Part shown: piece by piece, positions 9,744 through 16,180 of the stretch
How positions within the stretch are numbered: position 1 is the first letter of the stretch
How the letters are laid out: each line of letters starts with the position of its first letter
Assembly: GCA_022616415.1 (NCBI GenBank)
Contig: JAKEEU010000004.1
Location: 1 to 32,241 of the forward strand
DNA length: 32,241 bases
DNA from: Candidatus Zhuqueibacterota bacterium
Lineage (GTDB): Bacteria > Zhuqueibacterota > Zhuqueibacteria > Zhuqueibacterales > Zhuqueibacteraceae
Direction: 5' to 3'
Made by a program: the position numbers and the translations under genes
Notes under the pieces: generated by a model
Seen by the model: the letters and a program-made list of their open reading frames with translations, nothing else
The model's database searches: none
Told to the model about the DNA's origin: nothing

Positions 9744-9848
9744 TGGAGTAATGGAGTGTTGGATTACTGGAGTGATGGATTACTGCATGCAGTGCTCCAG
9801 AACTCCATCAATCCAATAATCCATTGATCCAACACTCCATTACTGTGA
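9728..9848. repeat. Octamer-period hairpin 1
   Basis: The left arm consists of consecutive 8-bp units of form TGGA[GT]TNN (TGGATTGA, TGGATTGA, TGGAGTAA, TGGAGTGT, TGGATTAC, TGGAGTGA, TGGATTAC). A short palindromic centre (TGCATGCA) follows. The right arm carries the complementary units (ACTCCATC, AATCCAAT, AATCCATT, GATCCAAC, ACTCCATT). Transcribed, it would fold into a long hairpin. It starts within the last codons of the radical SAM gene and ends about 15 bp before the next ATG. Terminator, mRNA-stabilising or mobile-repeat roles are all possible. Confidence 0.85.
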
Positions 9849-9863
9849 TCATCATAACAACTC

Positions 9864-10664
9864 ATGGATTTTGGAAAAACCAACTACCGCCGCATTTGCG
9901 TTTTCGGCGGCGTTTACAACAACTACCTCGCTTTAAGCGCCTTACTCCGAGAAGTGAATTTACTTGGCATCGATGAGATTTTCTGCCTCGGTGATCTCGG
10001 GGCGTTCGGGCCGCATCCGAATCGCGTCTATCCTCTGCTCGTCGAGGGCAAAGTGCGCGTCGTGCAAGGCAATTACGACAACAGCATCGGCAATGACCGT
10101 GACGACTGCCAGTGCGGCTACACCGATCCGCGCGATAATTATTTTGCGCAGATCAGCTACGATTACACTAAAGCCAACACCTCCCGCGAGTTTAAGGATT
10201 ATCAAAAGGCCCTCCCTCCTTTCATCAAATTTGAGTCGTTTGGCAAGCGCGTTTTGCTTTGCCATGGCTCGCCGCGCCGCACCAATGAGTTTCTTTGGGA
10301 GAGCACGACACCGACGCATTTTCTCGAAAAGCTTTGCCACGATTATCAAGCGGATTTGATTCTCGCCACGCATACCGGCATCAAATGGCAACGAAATTTG
10401 CGCGATGAAAAAATGTTCGTCAACGCCGGTGTGATTGGCCGTCCGGAAAACGACGGCCGCACCAACGTTTGGTATACCCTTATTGAGTTCACGCCGGAGC
10501 TGCGCGTTGAGTTTCGGCCATTGGAATATGACTATCGGCGCTTGGCAAAGGAGATGAGCGAGGAAAAACTGCCGAGAGAATTTGTTGACACCGTACTCAC
10601 AGGCTGGTGGACGACTTGCCTGGAAATTCTGCCAGGAAAGGAACGAGCAAAAGGAAAATTTTGA
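9864..10664 (+). CDS. Metallophosphoesterase-fold protein with altered metal site
   Basis: This 266-residue protein belongs to the calcineurin-like superfamily, YfcE/PF12850-like branch. Recognisable motifs are GDLGAFGPHP (43-52), GNYD (69-72), DDCQCGY (80-86), CHGSPR (133-138) and ATHTG (168-172). The first metal-binding motif, normally D-x-H-G-N, reads GVYNN, with Gly 16 for Asp and Tyr 18 for His. GNHD is GNYD, and the last His of GHTH is Gly. Ordinary dinuclear phosphatase activity is therefore doubtful, and it may be a binding or regulatory protein or use another metal arrangement. No Shine-Dalgarno is visible before ATG. It lies between the radical SAM gene and a PiT-type permease, probably in the same functional unit. 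Confidence 0.85.
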   Translation: MDFGKTNYRRICVFGGVYNNYLALSALLREVNLLGIDEIFCLGDLGAFGPHPNRVYPLLVEGKVRVVQGNYDNSIGNDRDDCQCGYTDPRDNYFAQISYDYTKANTSREFKDYQKALPPFIKFESFGKRVLLCHGSPRRTNEFLWESTTPTHFLEKLCHDYQADLILATHTGIKWQRNLRDEKMFVNAGVIGRPENDGRTNVWYTLIEFTPELRVEFRPLEYDYRRLAKEMSEEKLPREFVDTVLTGWWTTCLEILPGKERAKGKF

Positions 10665-10702
10665 AATAAGCCACAAGGACTCGTGCAATAAGCAACTCAG
10701 GG

Positions 10703-10772
10703 GTCATCCCGTAGGGAGCTTTTTCAGCATCGAGCACTGTGCTCGTACTGAAAAAGATTCTCTCAAAATGAC
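10703..10772. repeat. 70-bp palindromic MITE-like element
   Basis: The element begins GTCAT and ends ATGAC. Inner arms CTTTTTCAG and CTGAAAAAG flank a second stem (CGAGCA/TGCTCG). The whole is an imperfect palindrome with no coding capacity. It lies between the metallophosphoesterase-fold gene and the shortened PiT gene. It could be a small palindromic mobile repeat or act as a transcript hairpin. Confidence 0.6.
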
Positions 10773-10813
10773 ATTTTAATTGAAGTGGGTGATAATTTCG
10801 GAGAACGTGTTGG

Positions 10814-11449
10814 ATGGAATTTCTTCTTCTCGTTTTAGTTTTCATTCTCGCTGCGCTCGCTCGGCCTGCGCTGAGCTTGGTCTCGGAGCAACCCGTTGCG
10901 GCCAACGCTTTCGCAACTCCGCCATCCATTCAGCTTGTTGCGGATAAAGCTGAAACCTGCGAGCGAATCGTTTCGCGCAGCGCCATCAAATTGCGCGCCG
11001 CCGATTCCCTGCATTTACTTACCAGCGGCTTGACGAGTTTCGCGCGCGGCATGAATGATACGCCCAAAATTGCCGCGCTGCTCATTGGCACCTCGTTGTT
11101 CGGCGGCGCGAATACGATCATGCTTTTTGCTTTTGCCGCCATCGCGATGGCGGCGGGAAGCTTGCTCGCCGGCCGCAAAGTTCTCAACACGCTTTCAGAA
11201 AAGATCACGGCGATGGATGGCCTCGAAGGTTTCACCGCCAACTTCAGCGCTTCCACGCTGGTGACGGCCGCGACCTTTATGGGGTTTCCGCTCTCGACCA
11301 CGCATGTCACCACAAGCGCGATTGTCGGGATCGGGGTGAGCAGCCGCGGTCGCGCCAATTGGACGGTTGTGCGTGACATTCTGCTGGCGTGGTTGGTAAC
11401 GTTGCCAACAGCCGCCATCATTGCCTATATTACCGGCCTGATCATATAA
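10814..11449 (+). CDS. PiT-family phosphate permease, C-terminal half only
   Basis: This 211-residue membrane protein matches only the second half of an inorganic phosphate transporter (PF01384). The second signature is FARGMNDTPKIAALL (about 76-90) and the second STTH motif is at 161-164 (GFPLSTTHVTTSAIVGIGV region). Hydrophobic segments lie at about 2-20, 83-95, 100-120, 145-160 and 186-211. Full PiT proteins carry a homologous N-terminal half with its own GxND motif, which is absent here. Residues 25-65 look like the central loop of a full transporter. It is either a decayed fragment or a half-size protein that works as a dimer. GGAG lies 11 bp before ATG. PiT proteins also carry arsenate, which fits the ArsM neighbour. 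Confidence 0.75.
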   Translation: MEFLLLVLVFILAALARPALSLVSEQPVAANAFATPPSIQLVADKAETCERIVSRSAIKLRAADSLHLLTSGLTSFARGMNDTPKIAALLIGTSLFGGANTIMLFAFAAIAMAAGSLLAGRKVLNTLSEKITAMDGLEGFTANFSASTLVTAATFMGFPLSTTHVTTSAIVGIGVSSRGRANWTVVRDILLAWLVTLPTAAIIAYITGLII

Positions 11450-11490
11450 ATCCCAACGTGGACAAGCCGCAACCAAACAGGTTTAAGAAA

Positions 11491-11556
11491 TTTCCAACGG
11501 ATAGAAGAACCCAACGGAAAAAGCATTAGCAGTTGGGTTTTTCAATCCGTTGGAAA
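11491..11556. repeat. CCAACGGAT-type inverted repeat (terminator-like)
   Basis: Two 25-bp arms (11491-11515 and 11532-11556) pair with two mismatches around a 16-nt loop. A T-rich stretch (ATCTTTGTTTTTT) follows. The hairpin lies 42 bp after the PiT stop and 61 bp before the arsM start. It may terminate the upstream genes. Bases 11581-11594 (AACTTTAAAGAGAC) recur exactly at 31966-31979 near another such hairpin. Confidence 0.7.
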
Positions 11557-11616
11557 AATCTTTGTTTTTTGCAAAAAATCAACTTTAAAGAGACCAACTG
11601 TGACCGGAGTCAAATC

Positions 11617-12792
11617 ATGTCAATAGATCATCTCCATCTTGTTGCCGAACGCGCCGTCCGTGAACGTTACGTGGAAGCCGCACAGAAAAAGGAAACCGCG
11701 CTGTGTTGTCCGGTTGAATATAACAAAGAATATTTAAAAATTCTCCCACAGGAAATTTTGGAGCGCGATTACGGCTGCGGCGACCCTTCGAAGTTTGTGC
11801 GGGCGGGCGATACCGTGCTCGATCTCGGTTCCGGCGGCGGCAAGATTTGCTACATTGCCGCGCAGGTTGCCGGGCCGCAGGGAAAAATCATCGGCGTTGA
11901 TATGAATGACGAGATGCTGGCGCTGGCGCGAAAATATCAAGACGAGATGGCGCAGAAAATCGGCGCGCCAAACGTCGAATTTCGCAAAGGCAAAATTCAA
12001 GACCTGCGTCTCGATCTCGATGAGGTGGACGAATATCTGCGCCGCCACCCGATTCGCACGAGCGCGGATCTGCAGCTTCTCGAAGAATACAGCGAGGCCT
12101 TGCGTAAAAACGCGCCGCTCATCGAAGACGACTCGATTGACGTCGTAGTTTCCAACTGTGTGTTGAATCTCGTGAAAGAGGAAGATCGCCGGCAGCTCTT
12201 TGCGGAAATCTTTCGCGTGCTCAAAATCGGCGGCCGTGCCGCCATCTCGGATATCGTAAGCGACGAAGAAGTGCCGGCGCACCTAAAGAATGATCCAGAA
12301 TTGTGGAGCGGCTGCATCTCCGGCGCGTTCACTGAGTCGGGATTTTTGAAAGCTTTTGAAGATGTCGGATTTTACGGCATGCAGATCGTCAAGCGTGACG
12401 ACAAGCCCTGGCAAACGGTTGAAGGCATCGAATTTCGCAGCGTCACGATCATTGCACACAAAGGCAAGCAAGGCCCATGCTACGAGCGCAATCAAGCGGT
12501 GATTTACCAAGGCCCGTGGAAAGCGGTGATCGACGACGACGGCCACACGCTCTTTCGCGGCGAACGCATGGCAGTTTGCGACAAAACGTACCGACTTTAC
12601 ACACGGCAAGAAGGGCCGTATGCACAAGATCTCATTGCGGTCGAGCCGTATAACGAGATTCTTTTGGAAGAAGCGAAATCGTTTAATTGCAGCAAGAATG
12701 CGCGCCGGCATCCGAAGGAAACCAAGGGGCAGGATTATAAAGTAACGGAGATCAGTGAAGGCGCTTGTTGCGGGCCGGATGGATGTTGCTAA
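11617..12792 (+). CDS. arsM: Arsenite S-adenosylmethionine methyltransferase ArsM
   Basis: ArsM transfers methyl groups from SAM to thiol-bound As(III) in the cytoplasm. This 391-residue protein has SAM motif I VLDLGSGGGK (67-76) and the three cysteines required in characterised ArsM proteins: Cys 54 in YGCGDP, Cys 181 in SNCVLNL and Cys 233 in SGCISGAF. An insertion of about 40 residues (130-170) precedes the second Cys. A further domain follows residue 285 and ends in a Cys-rich tail (ACCGPDGCC). That long tail resembles the ArsM versions found in arsenosugar-type loci, which is from memory. The start is ATG 11617 with CGGAG 7 bp upstream; the in-frame ATG at 11533 lies inside a hairpin. 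The AhpD-like gene follows. Confidence 0.93.
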   Translation: MSIDHLHLVAERAVRERYVEAAQKKETALCCPVEYNKEYLKILPQEILERDYGCGDPSKFVRAGDTVLDLGSGGGKICYIAAQVAGPQGKIIGVDMNDEMLALARKYQDEMAQKIGAPNVEFRKGKIQDLRLDLDEVDEYLRRHPIRTSADLQLLEEYSEALRKNAPLIEDDSIDVVVSNCVLNLVKEEDRRQLFAEIFRVLKIGGRAAISDIVSDEEVPAHLKNDPELWSGCISGAFTESGFLKAFEDVGFYGMQIVKRDDKPWQTVEGIEFRSVTIIAHKGKQGPCYERNQAVIYQGPWKAVIDDDGHTLFRGERMAVCDKTYRLYTRQEGPYAQDLIAVEPYNEILLEEAKSFNCSKNARRHPKETKGQDYKVTEISEGACCGPDGCC

Positions 12793-12884
12793 TGGATCAA
12801 TGGAGTAATGGATCGATGGAGTATTGGAGTTTTAAAATTTTGAGATTCTCATTATCCAATACTCCAACGATCCAACAATCGTTT
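12793..12884. repeat. Octamer-period hairpin 2
   Basis: It begins at the base after the arsM stop. Left-arm octamers are TGGATCAA, TGGAGTAA, TGGATCGA, TGGAGTAT and TGGAGTTT. An AT-rich centre follows, then right-arm units TATCCAAT, ACTCCAAC and GATCCAAC. It has the same architecture as the elements at 9728 and 13247. It separates arsM from the Shine-Dalgarno of the AhpD-like gene. Confidence 0.85.
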
Positions 12885-12914
12885 CCAGATACTGTTCATT
12901 TAACCGGAGGAACC

Positions 12915-13241
12915 ATGCCAAGCTACTACCTCAGCGAGGATCTGCCGCGTTTTGGCGAAGTTGGCAATCCCTCGCCCAAACTTTACAAAATGTGGTTGGA
13001 TTGGTATAACGAAAGCCACAAAGACGGCGCGTTGGATAAAAAGACCAAGGCGCTCATCGCGCTGGCCGTCGCGCATGTGCTGCAATGCCCGTATTGCATC
13101 GACGCCTGGACGACCGGCTCAATGAAGGAGGGCGCGACGCCGGAGCAAATGGCGGAGGCGGTTCACGTGGCGTCGTCATTGCGCGCCGGCGCGTCGTTGG
13201 TGCATCACGTGCAGTCGTTGAATGTGCAAGCGCAAGAGTAA
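12915..13241 (+). CDS. AhpD-like carboxymuconolactone decarboxylase-family protein
   Basis: This 108-residue protein carries the AhpD core: an alpha-helical fold with redox CxxC (Cys 58-Pro-Tyr-Cys 61 in LQCPYCIDA) and a preceding His (54). Close relatives, as I recall them, are annotated as arsenosugar biosynthesis-associated peroxidase-like proteins and travel with ArsM, which fits this position right after arsM. A likely role is thiol-dependent redox chemistry on peroxide or an arsenic intermediate; the reaction is not established. The start is ATG 12915, with CGGAGG 4 bp upstream. The longer open frame back into the arsM tail is repeat-derived. Octamer hairpins flank the gene on both sides. 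Confidence 0.88.
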   Translation: MPSYYLSEDLPRFGEVGNPSPKLYKMWLDWYNESHKDGALDKKTKALIALAVAHVLQCPYCIDAWTTGSMKEGATPEQMAEAVHVASSLRAGASLVHHVQSLNVQAQE

Positions 13242-13246
13242 GAACG

Positions 13247-13395
13247 TTGGATTGAGGGATTGGTGGATCGATGGATTGGTGGATTACTGGAGTTTTGGAT
13301 TAATGGATCATTGAATTGATGGAACCGCATTGCTCCACCAATCCAGCAATCCAATACTCCAAAAATCCATCAATCCAACAATCCATTACTCCAAA
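13247..13395. repeat. Octamer-period hairpin 3
   Basis: This is the longest of the three. Left-arm octamers run TGGATTGA, GGGATTGG, TGGATCGA, TGGATTGG, TGGATTAC, TGGAGTTT, TGGATTAA, TGGATCAT, TGAATTGA. A centre near 13325-13335 follows, and the right arm has AATCCAGC, AATCCAAT, ACTCCAAA, AATCCATC, AATCCAAC, AATCCATT and ACTCCAAA. It fills the gap between the AhpD-like gene and the FAD oxidoreductase. Confidence 0.87.
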
Positions 13396-13422
13396 ACTTC
13401 GTTGGCGTAAGGAGACGAAAAC

Positions 13423-14610
13423 ATGCTAACCACCTCAAAAAAGAAACGCGCCGTGATTATTGGCGCGGGCCCGATGGGTTTTGAAACGGCGTTGCGGGCG
13501 CTCGATCGTGGTTTCGAGGTGACTATTCTCGAGGCCGGACGCGTTGGCGAGAACATCCGCCAGTGGCAACACGTTCGCTTCTTCTCGCCGTTCGGCATGA
13601 ATATCTCGCCGTGCGTTCGCCAGGCGCTCCAAGGAAATCTCCCTTCCGACGACGCAATTTTGACTGGCGGTGAGTTCGTTGAAACTGTTTTGCAGCCGTT
13701 GTCGCGGCTACCGGAACTAGATGGCAAAATTCATCCTGGTCAGCGTGTCGTCTCCGTTGCCCGCAGCGGCCTTGGTAAAGTGGGCTTGCCCAATCATCCA
13801 CTGCGAATCGAACGGCCGTTTCGAGTTCTCACTGAAGATATCGAGGGACGCGAGCGCATTTTCGAGGCCGATCTTGTGTTCGATGCGAGCGGTGTATACA
13901 GCCAACCGAATTGGGCCGGCACGGCGGGTATGCCGGCGCTCGGCGAACGGGATTTGGGAAGCCGGATCGTCCGGCATTTGCGCGATTTTGATGGCAGTGA
14001 ATTCCAGCGTAACGCTGGAAAAAAAATTTTGCTCATCGGCCACGGCCACTCTGCCGCACATGCTGCCATCGCTCTCAACAATATCATCACTCGTGCGCCA
14101 TCAACGCAAGTCATTTGGGCAGTACGCACCGACCGTACTAAACCAATTCTTGAAGTTCCGGATGATCCATTGTCGGAGCGTGGTAAGGTAGCTCAGGCAG
14201 CAAATGAAATTGCCCAAAGTCCACCGAAAAATATGCGTATTCTCCGGCGCACTACACTTGAAGCTTTGGTTGAAGCCATCGACTCTCTAAAAGTAAAACT
14301 TAAAATCTGGCGGAATTTTGAGGAAGTGACAGTTGAAGAGATTTTCGCGCTCACCGGCTATCGGCCAAACTTGGAGATGTTGCGCGAGCTGACGGCTGAA
14401 TTTTCCGGAGTGAGTGAAGGCGTTGCCGGACTCTATCGTGCGCTCACGAATATTACGGATTGTCTGGCAAAAATTGAAATAAACCCAAACGATTTGCAAA
14501 CCGGCGAGACGGGCTTTTTTTCGGTGGGAATTAAAAGTTACGGCCGCAATTCGGGTTTTTTGTTGAAATCTGGTGTGGAACAATTGAATGCCATTTTTTC
14601 GGGATTGTAA
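13423..14610 (+). CDS. FAD-dependent oxidoreductase / flavin monooxygenase-like
   Basis: This 395-residue two-dinucleotide-binding-domain flavoprotein has an N-terminal FAD motif GAGPMG (14-19), VTILEAG at the end of beta2, and a second Rossmann motif near 204-212 (LIGHGHSAAHA) for NAD(P)H. A C-terminal FAD segment lies around GFFSVGIKSYG. The layout resembles class B flavin monooxygenases and thioredoxin reductase-like proteins. No redox CxxC pair is obvious, which favours monooxygenase or dehydrogenase chemistry over disulfide reduction. Arsenic islands sometimes carry flavin monooxygenases of this general kind (ArsO-like), but I cannot assign it to that family. AAGGAG lies 8 bp before ATG. 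It is the last recognisable enzyme of the ArsM cluster. Confidence 0.85.
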   Translation: MLTTSKKKRAVIIGAGPMGFETALRALDRGFEVTILEAGRVGENIRQWQHVRFFSPFGMNISPCVRQALQGNLPSDDAILTGGEFVETVLQPLSRLPELDGKIHPGQRVVSVARSGLGKVGLPNHPLRIERPFRVLTEDIEGRERIFEADLVFDASGVYSQPNWAGTAGMPALGERDLGSRIVRHLRDFDGSEFQRNAGKKILLIGHGHSAAHAAIALNNIITRAPSTQVIWAVRTDRTKPILEVPDDPLSERGKVAQAANEIAQSPPKNMRILRRTTLEALVEAIDSLKVKLKIWRNFEEVTVEEIFALTGYRPNLEMLRELTAEFSGVSEGVAGLYRALTNITDCLAKIEINPNDLQTGETGFFSVGIKSYGRNSGFLLKSGVEQLNAIFSGL

Positions 14611-14664
14611 CAGTCCAGATTTTACGCGGCATCGGCACTAAGTTAAATGGAGGTAAATTGATCC

Positions 14665-15072
14665 ATGCTATTTGGCAATCATTACGACAAGCATGCCGCC
14701 AAGCCGATGCTGGACATTCGAACCAAGTTATTCGACGGCTCCGAGGTCCACTTGCATGCACAAGACACGGAGTTGGTTTTTAAAACGGCTTTAGGCGTGT
14801 CACGAATCGCGCTGAGTAATGTCGCGCGGATCAAAAACGTATCCACAGTCGTGACCTTGCGAAAATTTCTTTGGGCCAATAAATTTGAAATTCACTGCAG
14901 TGACGGTTGCAAAATTATTGGCGTGCCGAAATCTCCGGCGTTCATTCATTTTCGCGATCCTGATACGCCACACGCGCGCGGCAAACTCAAATTGTGGGAA
15001 ATTGACTGGCTCGAAGTTCAAATGCAAGATCACAAGACCGAAGTTATTCCACTCGCTCTACCGCTTGATTAG
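14665..15072 (+). CDS. Small conserved-looking protein of unknown function
   Basis: I do not recognise this 135-residue protein. It is predicted beta-rich and soluble, with alternating hydrophobic residues, no signal peptide and no membrane segment. The segment LFDGSEVHLHAQDTELVF followed by GVSRIALSNVARI resembles a small beta-barrel in which a short ligand loop is followed by a repeated strand pattern. GGAGG lies 11 bp before ATG. It follows the FAD oxidoreductase by 54 bp on the same strand and precedes a convergent gene, so it is probably the last gene of the cluster. There is no obvious terminator in the 54-bp gap to the converging gene. Confidence 0.65.
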   Translation: MLFGNHYDKHAAKPMLDIRTKLFDGSEVHLHAQDTELVFKTALGVSRIALSNVARIKNVSTVVTLRKFLWANKFEIHCSDGCKIIGVPKSPAFIHFRDPDTPHARGKLKLWEIDWLEVQMQDHKTEVIPLALPLD

Positions 15073-15126
15073 CGTGCCTTCCCCATTTTCATTCTTCCCC
15101 GCCCGTTTCTGACTTGCCGCTTCATT

Positions 15127-16071
15127 TTAACTTTTCGTCGTCGGTGCGACAACCTTCACCGGAGCAGTTTTCGCGGTATCCTCAGTTGAGTTGGCTGGGG
15201 ATGATCCTGCCGTACGAACTTCCACCGTGTCACCCGCAGCCGCGCCGAGAATAGAGGCAGCGGCGTCGAGATTACGTGAAATTGCGAGCAGACCCTGGCT
15301 GTTCAACAGCATGACGAAATCGCCCTTGGGTACCGAATCCAAACGATCGCCAAATTTCGCTCGCGCCGTCTGGAAACCGACAGTGAAATCCAGCTCCATG
15401 CCGGTGCGCCAACCGGCTTTCGCGAGCACGGGCGCTGCAATGTTGGTAATCAAATTGCCAAACCGGTCACGATGCAAGATTTCGCCGCGAACCGTGCCGT
15501 CCTTCAATACGACTTCCGTGCGCTTGAACTTCTGCAAATCGGTGATTAGCCGGCCGGCGCTTTCGACATTTTCACCAGCGGCGAGATGCGCAGCGGCCGG
15601 CCCAAAAATTTCGCGGCCGTGAAAGGTCGAAGAAATGGCGCTGGTGCGATACCACAGCACGTTGGTGATTTCAAACGCGCGCTTCACGTCCATCGTCCGC
15701 ATCACGTCGGTAAACAGGCCGTTGTCCGGACCGACGAAAAACTTTTTGTCCGCGGTTTCGATAATGACCGCCCGGCGTTTGCTGCCGACGCCCGGATCGA
15801 CCACGGCGACAAAAATCGTGCGCGGCGGAAAATCACGCGCCGCCGTCGCCAGAATATAGCTGCCTTCCCGGATATCGTAACTGGGAATCTCGTGCGTGAT
15901 CGTGACCAGCCGCACTTTGGGGTTGATGGAGAGTATGACGCCCTGCAGCTCGCCGACGTAATGATCGTGCGTGCCGTAGTCGGTCAACAAGGCGATGGTT
16001 GGCGGGGCGGACGAACAGCCGAGGAACAGCAACAAGAAGAAAGCAAAAAGCAAACACAAATAATTTTTCAT
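15127..16071 (-). CDS. SAM hydrolase (DUF62) family lipoprotein
   Basis: This 314-residue protein belongs to PF01887 (SAM hydroxide adenosyltransferase, related to fluorinase/chlorinase), which hydrolyses SAM to adenosine and methionine. The catalytic residues known for the family are visible: Asp 92 and Arg 99/100 in VVDPGVGSKRR, and His 151 in STFHGREIFGPAA. LLTDYGTHDHYVG (28-40) is the family N-terminal signature. Unusually, it begins with a lipoprotein signal ending in LFLGC (Cys 19), which would place the enzyme outside the cytoplasm, away from SAM. The C-terminus (about 285-314) is a low-complexity Ala/Pro/Thr/Lys tail. The start is ATG at 16071, preceded by GGAGGAA; the longer frame to 16143 lacks a ribosome site and would hide the signal peptide. 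Confidence 0.88.
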   Translation of the reverse strand: MKNYLCLLFAFFLLLFLGCSSAPPTIALLTDYGTHDHYVGELQGVILSINPKVRLVTITHEIPSYDIREGSYILATAARDFPPRTIFVAVVDPGVGSKRRAVIIETADKKFFVGPDNGLFTDVMRTMDVKRAFEITNVLWYRTSAISSTFHGREIFGPAAAHLAAGENVESAGRLITDLQKFKRTEVVLKDGTVRGEILHRDRFGNLITNIAAPVLAKAGWRTGMELDFTVGFQTARAKFGDRLDSVPKGDFVMLLNSQGLLAISRNLDAAASILGAAAGDTVEVRTAGSSPANSTEDTAKTAPVKVVAPTTKS

Positions 16072-16104
16072 GGTTCTTCCTCCGTGAAAAATCCGATAAG
16101 TTTC

Positions 16105-16179
16105 GGAGGGTGGAAGTGGCGTCCCTGGCCAAATCGTTTCCACCCTCCTCGTCGCTACGTTTGCAGACGGGCCGTCTGC
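16105..16179 (-). terminator. Two hairpins between rocD and DUF62 gene
   Basis: Read on the minus strand, the rocD stop is followed at once by an 8-bp palindrome with a single central base (arms 16163-16170 and 16172-16179, GCAGACGG/CCGTCTGC). An 11-bp stem follows (16105-16115 with 16138-16148). Neither has a clear U-tract, so they may be attenuators, stabilisers or small dispersed palindromes rather than strong terminators. Confidence 0.45.
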
Positions 16180-16180
16180 G

